64,000 nt of DNA, from assembly GCF_900240945.1 (NCBI RefSeq), contig NZ_OESG01000013.1, forward strand, positions 62,001 to 126,000, written 5' to 3'. The notes below the pieces were generated by a model, which had not been told where the DNA came from, ran no database searches, and saw only the letters and a list, made by a program, of their open reading frames with translations. The DNA is from Mycobacterium sp. 3519A (GTDB lineage: Bacteria > Actinomycetota > Actinomycetes > Mycobacteriales > Mycobacteriaceae). The translations under genes and the position numbers were made by a program. Positions 63,946 to 64,000 of the stretch are shown here, piece by piece (position 1 is the first letter of the stretch; every line of letters begins with the position of its first letter).

Positions 63946-64000
63946 CTATCGATCCTGCAACAGTGTCAGCGCGATTTTCGGGCACATCGCCACCGCTTCG
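63946..64000 (-). CDS. Ferredoxin, C-terminal end (cut by window edge)
   Basis: Only the last 17 residues are inside the window: EAVAMCPKIALTLLQDR followed by TAG. A CP motif followed by a short hydrophobic strand (MCPKIALTL) is the end of the small 3Fe-4S/4Fe-4S ferredoxins that serve actinobacterial P450s (typical: A-x-x-x-CP-x-x-AL). It would supply electrons to the three P450s here. It is on the same strand as the two FadEs and ends 7 bp before them. Identification rests on a short stretch only. Confidence 0.6.
   Translation of the reverse strand, partial: EAVAMCPKIALTLLQDR

Overview
The window looks like a chromosomal segment of a high-GC, fast-growing-type Mycobacterium (Mycolicibacterium) or a very close actinobacterial relative. 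The first 23.7 kb carries genes in the order I know from the M. tuberculosis Rv0554-Rv0566c neighbourhood: bpoC-like hydrolase, menD, a DUF3592 membrane protein, mgtA/pimB, menG, menJ, a grcC-type polyprenyl synthase, htpX, gpsA and a YajQ-family gene. The segment closes with a tRNA-Tyr. Family and synteny calls come from reading the sequence and from memory; no database search was run.

Layout. 1-13 kb: menaquinone biosynthesis and modification (menD, menG, menJ, an isoprenoid-chain synthase) mixed with envelope genes (mgtA, small lipoproteins and membrane proteins) and hydrolases. 13-23 kb: htpX and gpsA are separated by about 7.8 kb that M. tuberculosis lacks, as I remember it. This insert holds a 502-aa protein with a PD-(D/E)XK-like C-terminus, a 1160-aa protein of unknown function 3 bp upstream of it, two small exported proteins, a 50-aa lysine-rich protein behind a hairpin, and an AAA ATPase. 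It is the best candidate here for an undescribed system. 23.6 kb: tRNA-Tyr, then about 640 bp with no convincing gene.

24.3-64 kb: one long accessory catabolic region, still open at the right edge. It has 3 cytochromes P450 plus the end of a ferredoxin, 6 short-chain dehydrogenases (one of the mycofactocin-linked type), an aldehyde dehydrogenase, a luciferase-like flavin monooxygenase, 3 intact acyl-CoA ligases and one deleted one, 4 acyl-CoA dehydrogenases, 6 crotonase-fold proteins, a MaoC-type hydratase, a thiolase-fold/DUF35 pair, a fused 2-oxoacid-dehydrogenase-type E1 with its own tiny lipoyl protein, a nitronate-monooxygenase-like flavoprotein, an SMP-30-like lactonase, an amidohydrolase, 4 SnoaL/NTF2-like proteins and 2 TetR regulators. 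The gene content suggests oxidation of a bulky hydrophobic alicyclic, terpenoid or steroid-like compound, CoA activation, and beta-oxidation-type or retro-aldol/acyloin cleavage. The substrate cannot be read from sequence.

The catabolic genes form divergent, tightly coupled transcription units; from 39.5 to 49.7 kb eleven genes run in series, mostly with 4-bp stop/start overlaps. Several intergenic regions share candidate operators: CTAAACA-N12-GTGT at three promoters, a 29-bp near-perfect palindrome, and a 13-bp palindrome between two overlapping divergent promoters. I saw no insertion sequences, integrases, CRISPR arrays or rRNA genes.
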